Origin: Euglena gracilis
Taxonomy: Eukaryota > Euglenida > Euglenophyceae > Euglenales
Assembly: GCA_039621445.1 (NCBI GenBank)
Contig: CP154956.1
Location: 37,350,553-37,414,552, forward strand
Direction: 5' to 3'
DNA length: 64,000 nt
Below are positions 55,940 to 64,000 of this stretch, one piece after another; position 1 is the stretch's first letter; each line of letters opens with the position of its first letter. A model generated the notes under the pieces. That model had not been told where the DNA came from. It made no database searches and saw nothing but the letters and a program-made list of their open reading frames with translations. A program made the translations under genes and the position numbers.

Positions 55940-56245
55940 ATGTTTTTTTTGCATTTTTTGCATTTTTTTGATTTTGGCAAAATTTGCAAATTTTTTTGTG
56001 TTTTTTTGTTTGTTTTTTCCTGGGTGATTTTTGAATTTCTGGAAAAACTTTTCGACTGTGAGGAATTCCTTTGGCCTCGATTTCCTCCCCAATACCAAAA
56101 GTTTTGTCAAGTTTTTGTCATTTTTGCATTTTTTGGGTCGGCAAAATGCTTATATTTTCATGCAAAATGAAAAATTTTGCCTGGTGGAGCCGAATTTTTT
56201 TGAAGTCCTCTCCATTGGAAAGTGTACATCCTTTGCATTTTTTTC
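55940..56245. repeat. Inverted copy of the repeat at 39595-39850
   Basis: T-rich, with CCTGGTGGAGCC, AAATGCTTAT and GTACATCC matching the reverse complement of the other copy. Confidence 0.7.
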
Positions 56246-56339
56246 GTTTTTTTTGCGTCACATTTTTCGTTTTTCCATGTGGCGTTTTCCCCCTCCCCTG
56301 CCTCCCCCCCCCCCCGAGAAACTGCCATGCCCGAGAACC

Positions 56340-56450
56340 CGTCAGGGTCCCACCCTTGATACTGTCAGGGTCCCTGTTACCGGCAAACCTGTCAGTAGAG
56401 GAAGTTGTCAGGGTCTCCGGTGCCGGCCGACCTGTCAGGTGGCAGTTTCC
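56340..56450. repeat. CTGTCAGGGTC short repeats
   Basis: GTCAGGGTC or CCTGTCAG occurs about six times in 110 bases with 20-35 base spacing. No gene is seen. Confidence 0.6.
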
Positions 56451-57034
56451 CCGGGGGGGGGGGTAGGTGGTCCAAGGACACCAGAACCCCCCCCCCCGAT
56501 GTCGACCTCTTTTCGCTGAGAGCGTAAAAAAATTGGGGGTTTTTGTGTGTATTTTTGGTTGAATGTCTTGGGACAGCATTTCAGTGTTTTTTGTGAAGCA
56601 TTAAGGGCCACCGTGCTCTGTTCTTGCTGGCTGTTTCCTCCCGTTGAACCCAGGAAAATGAATAAATGGTGAGAATGCTTAGACTAGAAAGGTCAGATTT
56701 TTTTTTATGGCAGGATCCCTGCCCCCCGGGGGGGGGGGGGTTCTACCCTCCCTGCATTCGACCACCCCTGGGGGGATTGGGGGATTGGGGGTTGGGCTGA
56801 GTGGGTCCCCCAAGGAGGGGGGCTTTTCCTCTCATTCCTCAATCTTTCGGTGCAAAGTGCTGAATTCCCCTGCCCCAGAATTGACCCCCCAAATGTGGGT
56901 CCCCCGGAACCCCTGGGGGGGGGACTTCCCCCAGTCTTTACCCAGCCTGCAACAGAATCCCTGGTCTGGTCTGCCCCTTCCTTGGGGGTTACCTCCCCGC
57001 CCGGTGCTCAGGCCCTCCCCACAAGCCCGCCCGC

Positions 57035-57166
57035 ATGGCCCTGGTCCGCCACCGGAGCGCCCCCGGCCGCTTCCTGGTGCGGCCCAAGGCCCCGCGCCCG
57101 CCGCCCGTCCCGCCCCCGCCCCCGCCCCCGCCCCCGCGCACCGGCCTGCTGCGGCTGCCGGAGGAT
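57035..57166 (+). CDS. F-box/LRR protein, exon 1
   Basis: GC3-rich codons from ATG: MALVRHRSAPGRFLVRPKAP, then a poly-Pro stretch and RTGLLRLPED. The final LPED is the start of the F-box and continues as VLVVVLGFL in exon 2. F-box proteins recruit substrates to SCF ubiquitin ligases. The exon end is fixed by the next intron. No signal peptide is seen. Confidence 0.8.
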
Positions 57167-57270
57167 GGGCAGGGCGGAGCGCTGCAATGTCCTCAATCCC
57201 CCCCTCTGACATGGTGGATCATTTGGGTCATGTGTGGGTCATGTGACCTGTGTGGGTCTGCCCTGGGGCT
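57167..57270 (+). other. 104-base nonconventional intron
   Basis: The intron starts GGGCAGGGCGG and ends GTCTGCCCTGGGGCT. There is no GT/AG, CAG falls at +4 to +6 and CTG at -8 to -6. CAGGGCGG and TCTGCCCTG can pair, bringing the ends together. The coding frame joins LPED to VLVVVLGFL exactly. No target duplication survives, so it is an old member of the type seen at 60178. Confidence 0.85.
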
Positions 57271-57402
57271 GTGTTGGTGGTGGTGCTGGGCTTCCTGACG
57301 CCCGGGGAGCTGTGCCGGACCTTCTCCCTTGGCAGCCGAGAATGCCACCGCCTGGCCTACAGCCCCCCGCTGTGGCTCACCCTTGTCCGGGCCCCTGCAC
57401 AT
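57271..57402 (+). CDS. F-box/LRR protein, exon 2 (F-box)
   Basis: It reads VLVVVLGFLTPGELCRTFSL, then GSRECHRLAYSPPLWLTLV. This follows the F-box pattern LP-x-(hydrophobic)-FL-x-P-x-EL-C-R ... C-x-x-L-x-x-P-LW. The donor is taken as 57402 because CAG begins at 57406, but the matching right end was not identified. Confidence 0.8.
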
Positions 57403-57810
57403 GCCCAGGGCCCAATGCCCTGCATTCAAACGGTGTCAATGGTCCGGCCCAGGGAATTTCAAAAGACCCGGGACCAGCCCAGACATCCACCAAGAGCCAC
57501 CCTATCACCTGAAATGCGTGTTTCGATGTTTCCCAACCACTTCGTCAGACGAAGAAGACATTTCCACGGGGAAAACATTCCTCCTAAGTGCATTCTTCAA
57601 CCTAGACATTTTTCGGGAGGGGTCAGGCTGGGCCCAGCAGAGGGGGTTCACTTTGAGGGGGGGTCAAGCAGGGCCCAACTGCCCAGGGGATCAATAACCC
57701 ACGGGGGTCAATGACCCGGGGGGGGGGGTAATGGGGCATTCACTGTTTTCATGGCGCATTTGTCAAAAAGCACTTAAAATTGTCAATAAATGCTTTTGTC
57801 AGTTTGTGTA

Positions 57811-58148
57811 CCCCCCCCCTATGTCCAACGACCCCCCTATGTCCAATGACCACCCCCCCCGGTCGGAGGACACCTTTTCGGAGGTTTGGCCAAAATGCCA
57901 TTTTTGACACTTTTTGGACAAAAATTTGTCAAAATTGCCCAAAATTTTCGGCGCAAAGCGCCGGAAGGGAAAATTTGGGCATTTTTGGGTGGGTAGGGAC
58001 CCGGGTACCCACCAACTTTCTTTTGACCCCATGTCCAATGACCACCCCCCCGGTCAGAGGACACCTTTTTGGTCATTACCCTATGTCCAACGACCACCCC
58101 CCCGGTCAGAGGACAGAGGTTACTGGTCATTGGACATAGGGGGGGGGG
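57811..58148. mobile_element. 338-bp TIR element, CCTATGTCCAACGACC ends
   Basis: The left end is a C-run followed by TATGTCCAACGACC. The right end is GGTCATTGGACATA followed by a G-run. Internal GACCACCCCCCCGGTC words are repeated three times with GGAGGACACCTTTT or a close variant. It is related by its ends to the 594-bp TA-flanked element at 7649. It lies in an intron of the F-box gene. Confidence 0.75.
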
Positions 58149-58245
58149 AATTCTTCCAGCATTTTTTTTCGTCTGAAAATAGCCAGTGAGTCACCCGAAA
58201 AAGGTTCTCGTCAGTCCCCCCCTCCCTGCAGAACGGAGGTTACGT

Positions 58246-58325
58246 TTCCCGCAGTGGCCCGCCTTTCCGCTCCGGTGGCCCGCCTTGAGCCAGGGGTGCT
58301 GAGCCACCTGCCTCGGATGTGTCCC
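58246..58325 (+). CDS. F-box/LRR protein, possible exon 3
   Basis: After TTTCCCGCAG the frame reads VARLSAPVARLEPGVLSHL, then PRM. The composition fits the linker between the F-box and repeats. It is not certain. Confidence 0.4.
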
Positions 58326-58550
58326 GTCAGGGGGTTCTCTACGCAGCTTAGTTTTGGGCCGGTGTGCTGCTTTGTTGGATTCCCTCGGCGTGGAGATGTG
58401 GGCGAGAGGCCCAATCCACCCCTCCCGAATACCTTGGCGGGTTGCAACAGGATTACAATGGATGGTTCCCGTCCCCCGGCCCCCCGCCCCGTTAATTTGG
58501 AGGGTTGAATGGGTTTCCTTGCGGAGCAGCGTTCCCCAACCCCGTGCCAT

Positions 58551-58705
58551 GGCCTCGGAGTCGGAGGCAGCCCCTTGCCCTGCCCTGACCTCCCTGGACT
58601 GTTCCCAGTTCCGGGCGCTCAGCAGCGGCTTGTTGGTGCAGTTTGCGGAGCACTGCAAGGCGCTGCAACGTGTCAACGTTGCGTGGTGCTCAGACCTTAA
58701 CGCGC
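58551..58705 (+). CDS. F-box/LRR protein, exon with leucine-rich repeat
   Basis: GC3-rich frame: SEAAPCPALTSLDCSQFRAL, then SSGLLVQFAEHCKALQRVNV and AWCSDLNAQD. It contains one cysteine-containing LRR (C-x-x-L-x-x-(hydrophobic)-x-(hydrophobic)-x-x-C). The end is near AACGCG. Confidence 0.75.
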
Positions 58706-59110
58706 AGGACACAGCTAGTCACATCAAGGGGTGGCGTTAACGCGTGACTTTCCGCACCAGTGTCTGAAATAACTCTGGTGGTGATGTTCACCATCATTTT
58801 TTAGGTAAAAAAATCCTTCAACGTCATTGATGTTGATATCCTGTAAAATGCAACCATGGGTCTTCTGAGATTGGGTGGGTTCAACTTCCCCCCTGCCCAA
58901 CGTGGCTTTCCCATCAGCCCTGGCCTACCATTTTTTCGGCCATTTTCCCTTTGGATTTTGGACTGAATTTGAATTGGATGGGAAGTTTCTTTTTTTGCCT
59001 TCGTTCAGGACCACCCTGTGGCCGACCAGCCAAACCAGGTCACAGTATTTGAGGGTTTGGAATTCATGGGTTAAGGTTGGCGGGCGGGGCACAGCCATTC
59101 CGGAGGGGAC

Positions 59111-59194
59111 GGGCTGTTCGCTGGGCTCGACGCGGGGCTGCTGGCGCTGGCCAGCTGCTGCCCCCGCCTGACGGCCCTCACCGTGGAGGGCTGC
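59111..59194 (+). CDS. F-box/LRR protein, LRR exon
   Basis: It reads GDGLFAGLDAGLLALASCCP, then RLTALTVEGC, the first half of an LRR. It is split from LLTDAAFAAL by the family-2 element. The right boundary is exact: the exon ends GCTGC (59194) and resumes AAC at 59691. Confidence 0.85.
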
Positions 59195-59197
59195 AAC

Positions 59198-59685
59198 CAG
59201 GGGTTTTCTTAAGCCGGAGGGTACCCCATCCCCCGGGGGGGGGGGTCCAGCCAGCCAGCAGCTCAAATCCAGCCACAGCCCAAATTTGGGCTGGGAGCCC
59301 CCCCCCCCCCCACCGGGGGTCGAGTGAAATAAAGTTGGGTCCAGCCCGGCCGGAGGCCGGGCCAGTCGGCCGCAGGCCGGCCAGCCAATTGGGCTGCCCA
59401 GCACACCTATCCCTGCATTTTTCCCCCTCATCACAACTTCCTCCATCACAGCCCCCCAGCCTTGACCTAGCTCCATCCATCAAAATGTCGAAAATGGCAA
59501 AAAATATTGGAAAATTTTGTTTACCGTCGACCCAGCCCAGCCCAGCCCCCTCCAGCCCCGGACCCCCCCCCTCCCCCCATCCCCCCAGGGGGGGGGGTCC
59601 AGCCAGCAGCTCAAATCCAGCCAGCAGCCTTTTTGCCCGCCGGAGGCTGGCCCCCCCGGGGGGGGGGTCCTTAAAAAAACCCCTG
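59198..59685. mobile_element. Family-2 TIR element (488 bp) as nonconventional intron
   Basis: It starts CAGGGGTTTTCTTAAG and ends CTTAAAAAAACCCCTG. GCTGCAAC is duplicated at 59190-59197 and 59686-59693. The intron 59195-59690 has CAG at +4 and CTG at -8 and no GT/AG. Its left half is the reverse complement of the right half of the element at 37782-38278, so the two copies sit in opposite orientations relative to transcription and both restore frames. Confidence 0.95.
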
Positions 59686-59690
59686 GCTGC

Positions 59691-59840
59691 AACCTCCTCA
59701 CTGACGCGGCCTTCGCTGCACTGCGGCACCTCCGGGACCTGCGCCACCTCAACGTGGCCCAGTGCCCCCTCTTCCATCCAGACGCGGCAGAGGTGGTCTT
59801 CGCAGAGCGGCGGCCACTCCTGGTGTGCGCCGCCGTGGAA
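59691..59840 (+). CDS. F-box/LRR protein, LRR exon
   Basis: It reads NLLTDAAFAALRHLRDLRHL, then NVAQCPLFHPDAAEVVFAE and RRPLLVCAAV: a typical cysteine-containing LRR of the FBXL/AMN1 kind. The 3' end is unclear; a T-run follows. Confidence 0.85.
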
Positions 59841-59964
59841 TTTGAAGAGAAGTTTTTTGACAGTTTTTTTTTTTTTTGAAAAATGGCATGTTTTTTGTGG
59901 GTGAAAGTTTTTGACCTTGTTGCTTCGTCTGGTGGTCTCCCCGGCAAGTGTGCAGCCCTGCCTT

Positions 59965-60174
59965 CTCAGGACCTCAACATCGACGGCTGCAGCCAGCTGG
60001 TGGACCACACCATCCGCCCTGGCCTTGCCGCATCACCACCCTGAGGGACTCCCGGGAGCGCACCACCCATACGCCCCCGCGTCAAGGCGTGGCCCCATCG
60101 CATCGTGGGCTCCTGCCCCATGCTGCGCTCGCTGCTGCTTGACGGGGAGATCCTGCACGACACAAGCCTGGACT
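59965..60174 (+). CDS. F-box/LRR protein, LRR exon(s) with apparent frame slip
   Basis: The first part reads DLNIDGCSQLVDHTIRPGL. The second part, in another frame, reads HRIVGSCPMLRSLLLDGE, then ILHDTSLDC. The frame changes between 60035 and 60100, so there is either a small unrecognised intron or an indel. Both halves are clear LRRs. The right boundary is exact: it ends GGACT at 60174 and continues GCA at 60497. Confidence 0.75.
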
Positions 60175-60177
60175 GCA

Positions 60178-60491
60178 CAGGGCGGTCCTTAAGGGACAGG
60201 AAAGTTTTTTTTTTATTTCCTTAAGGACCGCCCCCCATTCGGCCAAAGGGCCGGCTAAGGGCCGGACTGGGACTTGAACGGGGGCAAAAATTTACCAGTC
60301 AAAAAACACAGTTTTTAATGATTTGGGTGGATGGACGGTGGTCCAAGGGTACCAGGAATCAAATTTTTTCCCAATATCGACCTGTTCTTGCCGAGAAATG
60401 CCAAAACTTCTTGCCCATTTTCCTGTATATTTTTCACTGAGTGTGCTGGGACAGCGGAGTTTTTTGTTTTATTTGCTTAAGGACCGCCCTG
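60178..60491. mobile_element. Family-1 TIR element (314 bp) as nonconventional intron
   Basis: Left end CAGGGCGGTCCTTAAG and right end CTTAAGGACCGCCCTG are perfect 16-bp TIRs. GGACTGCA is duplicated at 60170-60177 and 60492-60499. Intron 60175-60496 begins GCACAG and ends CTGGGACT. Removal joins TSLDC to IASSLPALR inside a leucine-rich repeat. It is highly similar to the copies at 29697 and 50857. Confidence 0.96.
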
Positions 60492-60496
60492 GGACT

Positions 60497-60565
60497 GCAT
60501 CGCCTCCAGCCTGCCTGCCCTCCGGCCAGGCCTTGCGCTTCCGGCGGAATTGGCCACGTGTGTTT
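60497..60565 (+). CDS. F-box/LRR protein, LRR exon
   Basis: It continues IASSLPALRPGLALPAELAT. The 3' end is near TGTGTTTT. Confidence 0.75.
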
Positions 60566-60593
60566 TTTTTCCACCAATGGTTGACGATCGGGC

Positions 60594-60920
60594 TTTTAAA
60601 CCCCCCCTCCTACTTATAAACCCCCCACCTATAAACTACCCCCCACTTGTAACCCCCCCACCCTCAGGCTGACCAACCAAACCAGGAAAAAAAACGAAAG
60701 CTTCCAGGGACGATTTTTGGCAATTTTTAGCGACCGACCATCATCAAAAATGCCATTTTTGTCCAAATTTCCCGAAAATTGCCAATTTGGGGAGCTTCGG
60801 GGTCATTTTGGGGGGTCAGATTTTCACCCGCAATTCCGGGACCTATAAACCCCCCCTTCGACCGACCAAACTGGATCCATTAAACCCCGGGGGGTTTATA
60901 AGTGGGAGGGGGGGTTTAGT
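60594..60920. mobile_element. TIR element with TATAAACCCCCC ends
   Basis: Left TTTAAACCCCCCCTCC plus ACTTATAAACCCC faces right GGTTTATAAGTGGG plus GGGGGGGTTTAG. The interior has ACCGACCATCATCAAAAATG and GCCAATTTGG, shared with 61215-61590. It lies in an intron of the F-box gene. Confidence 0.7.
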
Positions 60921-60984
60921 GGCATGCTTTTGTTGACGTTTCGTAAGTGCACACCCTCCCAGGGCAGGCATGTGCACTCTCATT

Positions 60985-61110
60985 TCCCCAAAGGCTGCGC
61001 CTGCCTGCAGCTCCTTCATATTTCCTTCTGCAACGCTCTGACTGACGTTTCGCTCTGCGCACTACAGAGCTGCTCACGGCTTGTGAGCTTGCGACCGGGC
61101 CCTTTGAACT
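60985..61110 (+). CDS. F-box/LRR protein, LRR exon
   Basis: It reads GCACLQLLHISFCNALTDVS, then LCALQSCSRLVSL, a complete cysteine-containing LRR. Possible acceptor CCCCAAAG just before. The end before GACCGGG or further is uncertain. Confidence 0.8.
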
Positions 61111-61214
61111 GAGCCTTTCACTTGAGTTAACCTGAGCCTTTGGCACTTGTGTATGCTTGTGTGTGTTCTCTCTCTCTCTCTCTCTATCTCCATCTCTCTC
61201 CCCCCTCCCCCTCT

Positions 61215-61590
61215 CTAACCCCCCCCTTATAACCCCCCCCCCCACTTAGAACCCCTCACCCTCGGGCCGACCAACCAAACCGGGACTTATAACCCCCCCC
61301 GGGGAAGAAAAATGAAAGCCGCCGCGGACGATTTTTTTCGGCTGCAAACCACCCTAAAACTGATTTTTGGCACTTTTTTGAGATCGACCATCATCAAAAA
61401 TGCCAATTTCGACCAAATTTGCCAAAATTGCCAATTTGGAGGGTTTCAGGGTCATTTTTGGGGTTCGGATTTTCATCAACAATTCCGGGACTTATAACCC
61501 CCCCCCCCCACTTATAAACCCCCCCTTCGGCCGACCAACCAAACCGGATCCTACTAACCCTGGGTGGTTTATAAGTGGGGGGGTTTACCT
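61215..61590. mobile_element. Second TATAAACCCCCC-end element
   Basis: Left CTAACCCCCCCTTATAACCC and right TTTATAAGTGGGGGGGTTTA are inverted. The interior shares GACCATCATCAAAAATGCCA and CAATTCCGGGACTTATAA with the element at 60594. A TC-rich microsatellite (61166-61190) adjoins it. Confidence 0.7.
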
Positions 61591-62104
61591 CTTTTTGTTT
61601 CTGTGTATGGTGTGTGTTGTGTGTGCATTTGTAAGTGTGTGATTGGGGGGATGTGGCGCGCATATTTTGCATACCTAACACATATAGCGTGCATATTACG
61701 AGGTTTATCAGGAATTTCCTGCCGCATATTTTTGGGGTTATTGTGGGCAAGGGGGCCAGATGTTGCCCACTGCGGGCCATATCAGCCATTTTTGGGTCAT
61801 TTCGGCTAATTTCCGTCAGAAAATCCCCCCAAAAGGCAGAAAATGGTCTAAATGTCTCAAAATGGTCGAAAATGGCTGAAGATGGCTGATAATGACCGAT
61901 AATTGGCCAAAAATGCAGACTGTTAAACGAGCTCTGCTTCGCCCTCCTGGGGTTGGGGGGGTGGGCTGAAAAATGAGACCGAAAAATAAGGAAGCATTGG
62001 CGAAAAAATGGTGTCACTGCCTCCGGGGGCACCCTCCGGCACAGCACCCTGTGGGGAAGGTTGGTCAAGGCCTTTTCAGTCTGGAACAAGGCAAAAAATT
62101 GCTG

Positions 62105-62256
62105 CGCGCGCGCGCTCTCTCTCTCACTCTCTCTCTCTCTCTTCGCGTGTGGGTGTGTGTGCGTGTGTGGGTGGGTGGGTGTTGGCGTGCATGCACGCAC
62201 GCATGCACGCACGCATGCACGCACGCATGCACGCACACACACACACACACACACAC
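62105..62256. repeat. Compound microsatellite, TC / GT / GCATGCAC / CA
   Basis: In order: GC alternation, (CT)n, (GT)n with GGGT, then (GCACGCAT)n and (CA)n ending 20 bases before the next LRR exon. The GT and CA parts can pair, so the intron end can fold. Confidence 0.9.
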
Positions 62257-62273
62257 TGGATTGCAGGATTGCA

Positions 62274-62445
62274 GGAGGTGCGATGTACACGTCCAGGTGG
62301 CCCGCCACTGCCTCAAGAAGGGCCGCTGCTTCACGGCCTGGGGCATGCAGGGGCTGTTCCGGTCCACTGTCTGGGAGAAGCTGTGTGCATTGGACCTGAC
62401 GGACTGCCAGGGAATGGATGACGAGGTCTGGCCTGTCCAATCCTT
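62274..62445 (+). CDS. F-box/LRR protein, LRR exon
   Basis: After GGATTGCAG the frame reads CDVHVQVARHCLKKGRCFTA, then WGMQGLFRSTVWEKLCALDL and TDCQGMDDEVWPV, ending with a clear LRR. Confidence 0.75.
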
Positions 62446-62808
62446 GTATGATTTGCTGGAGCAGCGCTGCAGTGGTTTCAGTCGTCTTGTTGCCTGCATG
62501 GTTTTCTTTCGGAGCTTTTCGCATCTCACTACATCGCTGAAACTTTCCTGATGCCTTCTGCTTTTCCTTCAACCAGGCTCTGCTTATTATTAGTGCCGGC
62601 AAGCTCGTGCCAGACCATCACCCTCACCCTCAATCAGTCATAGTGCCATAAGCTATGAGTCAAATTGCACAGTTATTTGAGCCTCAAATTTATTTGCGAT
62701 GGGGCAAATCTGCTGGTGCATTGAAAGTGTTGTTGCTGCTACTGTTGTTGTTTTCAAGTTGCAAGCTCTCCTCTTTCTTTTTTTGCATCTTTCTGTGCCC
62801 CCTGACAG

Positions 62809-62915
62809 GTGTGCGAGGCAATGGCGGCACATTGCCCCAACCTGCTGCGGCTCAGCATCGCATGGTGCTGGCATGTCGGGGACCGTGGCGTGCAAGCCAT
62901 GCCTTTGCTTGGGGT
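62809..62915 (+). CDS. F-box/LRR protein, LRR exon
   Basis: The conventional acceptor (T-rich run, CCCCCTGACAG) is at 62808. It reads VCEAMAAHCPNLLRLSIAWC, then WHVGDRGVQAM. This exon shows the gene mixes conventional and nonconventional introns. Confidence 0.88.
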
Positions 62916-62989
62916 GTGACGACTGCAGCCCTCCCCCCGGGGGGGGGGAAGTGATTGGGTGTATGTGGAGAGCCCCAGGGGGGGGGGTC

Positions 62990-63077
62990 AGCAAGCAATG
63001 GTGTGGTGCAGGCGCTGGTGGCCGGGCTGCCCCTCCTGTCCCAGCTGGACCTCTGCGGCCTGAAGCAGCTCACCAAC
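62990..63077 (+). CDS. F-box/LRR protein, LRR exon, last in window
   Basis: It reads NGVVQALVAGLPLLSQLDLC, then GLKQLTN. The exon should end at 63077, three bases before CAGGGGTTTT, by analogy with 59194. The continuation must lie beyond the window. Confidence 0.8.
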
Positions 63078-63080
63078 GCC

Positions 63081-64000
63081 CAGGGGTTTTTTAAAGGTTG
63101 GCCTCCTGGGGGAGGGCTGAGTGGGTTCCCCCAGAGAGGGGGTTTTCCCCTCTGTTTTCCAGAGGAAGGGTCTTAGGCGGCCGGATTCGCACTTAAGCTT
63201 TTTTCTTTTTATTTGCGCATTTGCGCGCATTTACGATTTTTTTGATTCTGCTTTGATTCGGCTGTGAAGGTCAGGGGGGTTTGAAAACACGTGAACAAGG
63301 GAGTGCAAAAAACGAGCAAAATTCTGTTTTTGGCTGGGAGACCCCTGGGACTTTGGCGAAAAATGGTGTTTTTGAGGTGTGTGGAAATGGACTTTGTACG
63401 TCGAAACCCTCGGGACCTTGCCGGCCCACACTGAAAAAAACGCAAAAAAGCACCATAGGAACGGGACCTTTCCTGTTGCTTCTTTCGGACGTGTCCCCGG
63501 GTGTGTCCGAGCTGCCGGCGGTGTGCGTCCTGGGTGTTTGCCGGACTGCTTTGCTTGCGGCACCTTGGTGTGGTGTTTTGGGGCTGTTTGTCAAAGCGCG
63601 GGGAGGAAGGTGCCGGGGGGTGTGGGTGTGGTGTGACCAAGCCGGCGGGAAGGACGCAGGGGAAGGAAGGTGAGTGCAGGGTGTTGGGCAAGGGAAGCGC
63701 AAAGGGGATGAAATGGGGTCCGCAGGGAATGAAGGGAATGAAGGGGAACGGGTGTCTCCCACCCGGCTTATACCCGGGATGCGCACAACCAGTTGTGTGG
63801 CAAAGAACCCAGCGGAAGAAGCCAAACACTGGAAGTACAAGATTGTTTTTATGCGCGCAATTGCGCGCATCAACATGTTTATGTTGATGCGCGCAATTGC
63901 GCGCATAAGCATTTGTCCTTCAAGGATTGGGCTTTGGCACCCATGAACTGACGCCGTTGACAAACTGCGTGACATAGAGGCCCTGACGGTACGGACTGAC
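63081..64000. mobile_element. Left end of a family-2-like element; rest of intron without gene
   Basis: CAGGGGTTTTTTAAAG marks a family-2-like left end. No CCCCTG followed by CAACGCC is found before 64000, so the right end is outside or lost. 63190-64000 has no recognised gene and ends with the palindrome at 63850-63907. Confidence 0.55.
63850..63907. repeat. Perfect 27-bp-arm hairpin, GCGCGCAATTGCGCGC core in each arm
   Basis: Arms 63850-63876 and 63881-63907 are exact complements with loop GTTT. Each arm contains the self-complementary core GCGCGCAATTGCGCGC. A short relative (GCGCATTTGCGCGCATTTAC) is at 63214. Confidence 0.95.

Noticed and set aside
60178-60496. A conventional GT-AG intron inside the family-1 element (GTCCTT ... 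TTAAG)
   Set aside because: It would leave 25 extra bases in the mRNA and break the LRR frame, whereas the 3+5 rule restores it exactly.
61394-62602. Long minus-strand open frame (402 codons)
   Set aside because: It crosses a microsatellite, a transposon-like element and the antisense of a clear LRR exon, and has no recognisable domain.

Overview
This is eukaryotic nuclear DNA, most likely from a euglenid (Euglena or a close relative). The main evidence is how its genes are split. Several introns lack GT/AG ends and instead carry CAG at intron position +4 and CTG at position -8. As I recall the literature, that is the signature of euglenid nonconventional introns. Normal acceptors with a pyrimidine run and AG also occur (40317, 62808). 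Coding exons are short, GC3-rich islands in a sea of repeats with long runs of G and C. The only clear RNA gene is a tRNA-Arg(CCU) at the left edge, missing only its discriminator base.

Layout. 1-3.8 kb: the tRNA, a decayed IS1595/Merlin-type transposase and its neighbouring palindrome, and AT-rich DNA. 4-24 kb: almost pure repeat. It holds a 1.5 kb duplication (7021-9165), an array of about 2.6 kb units in 3.7 copies (10819-20455), and several families of perfect or near-perfect palindromes. 21.6-40.5 kb, plus strand: scattered exons of one probable J-domain (DnaJ-type) gene with charged coiled-coil exons. Its first intron of about 10 kb holds two large terminal-inverted-repeat elements and a decayed minus-strand tyrosine-recombinase element with a C-terminal PHD-like finger. 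42.7-44.1 kb: a small unidentified gene. 44.4-46 kb: a GNAT-like acetyltransferase with a Lys/Ala-rich tail. 47.9-51.2 kb: exons of one or two unidentified genes. 51.6-56.5 kb: nested small transposons. 57.0 kb to beyond 63.1 kb: an F-box/leucine-rich-repeat gene that runs off the right edge of what can be resolved.

The most interesting system is the link between transposons and introns. At least three families of short non-autonomous elements (TIRs starting CAGGGCGG, CAGGGGTTTT and CAGGGTTCGATATAAGG) carry 8-bp target duplications. Where they interrupt exons, removing the element plus the last 3 bases of the left duplication and the first 5 bases of the right one restores the reading frame. 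This places CAG at +4 and CTG at -8 automatically. The window therefore shows recent and old stages of nonconventional introns born from DNA transposons. One element of this kind also sits inside the coding region of another transposon.

Exon boundaries are approximate unless tied to a target duplication or an acceptor. Gene continuity across large introns is inferred and needs transcript data.
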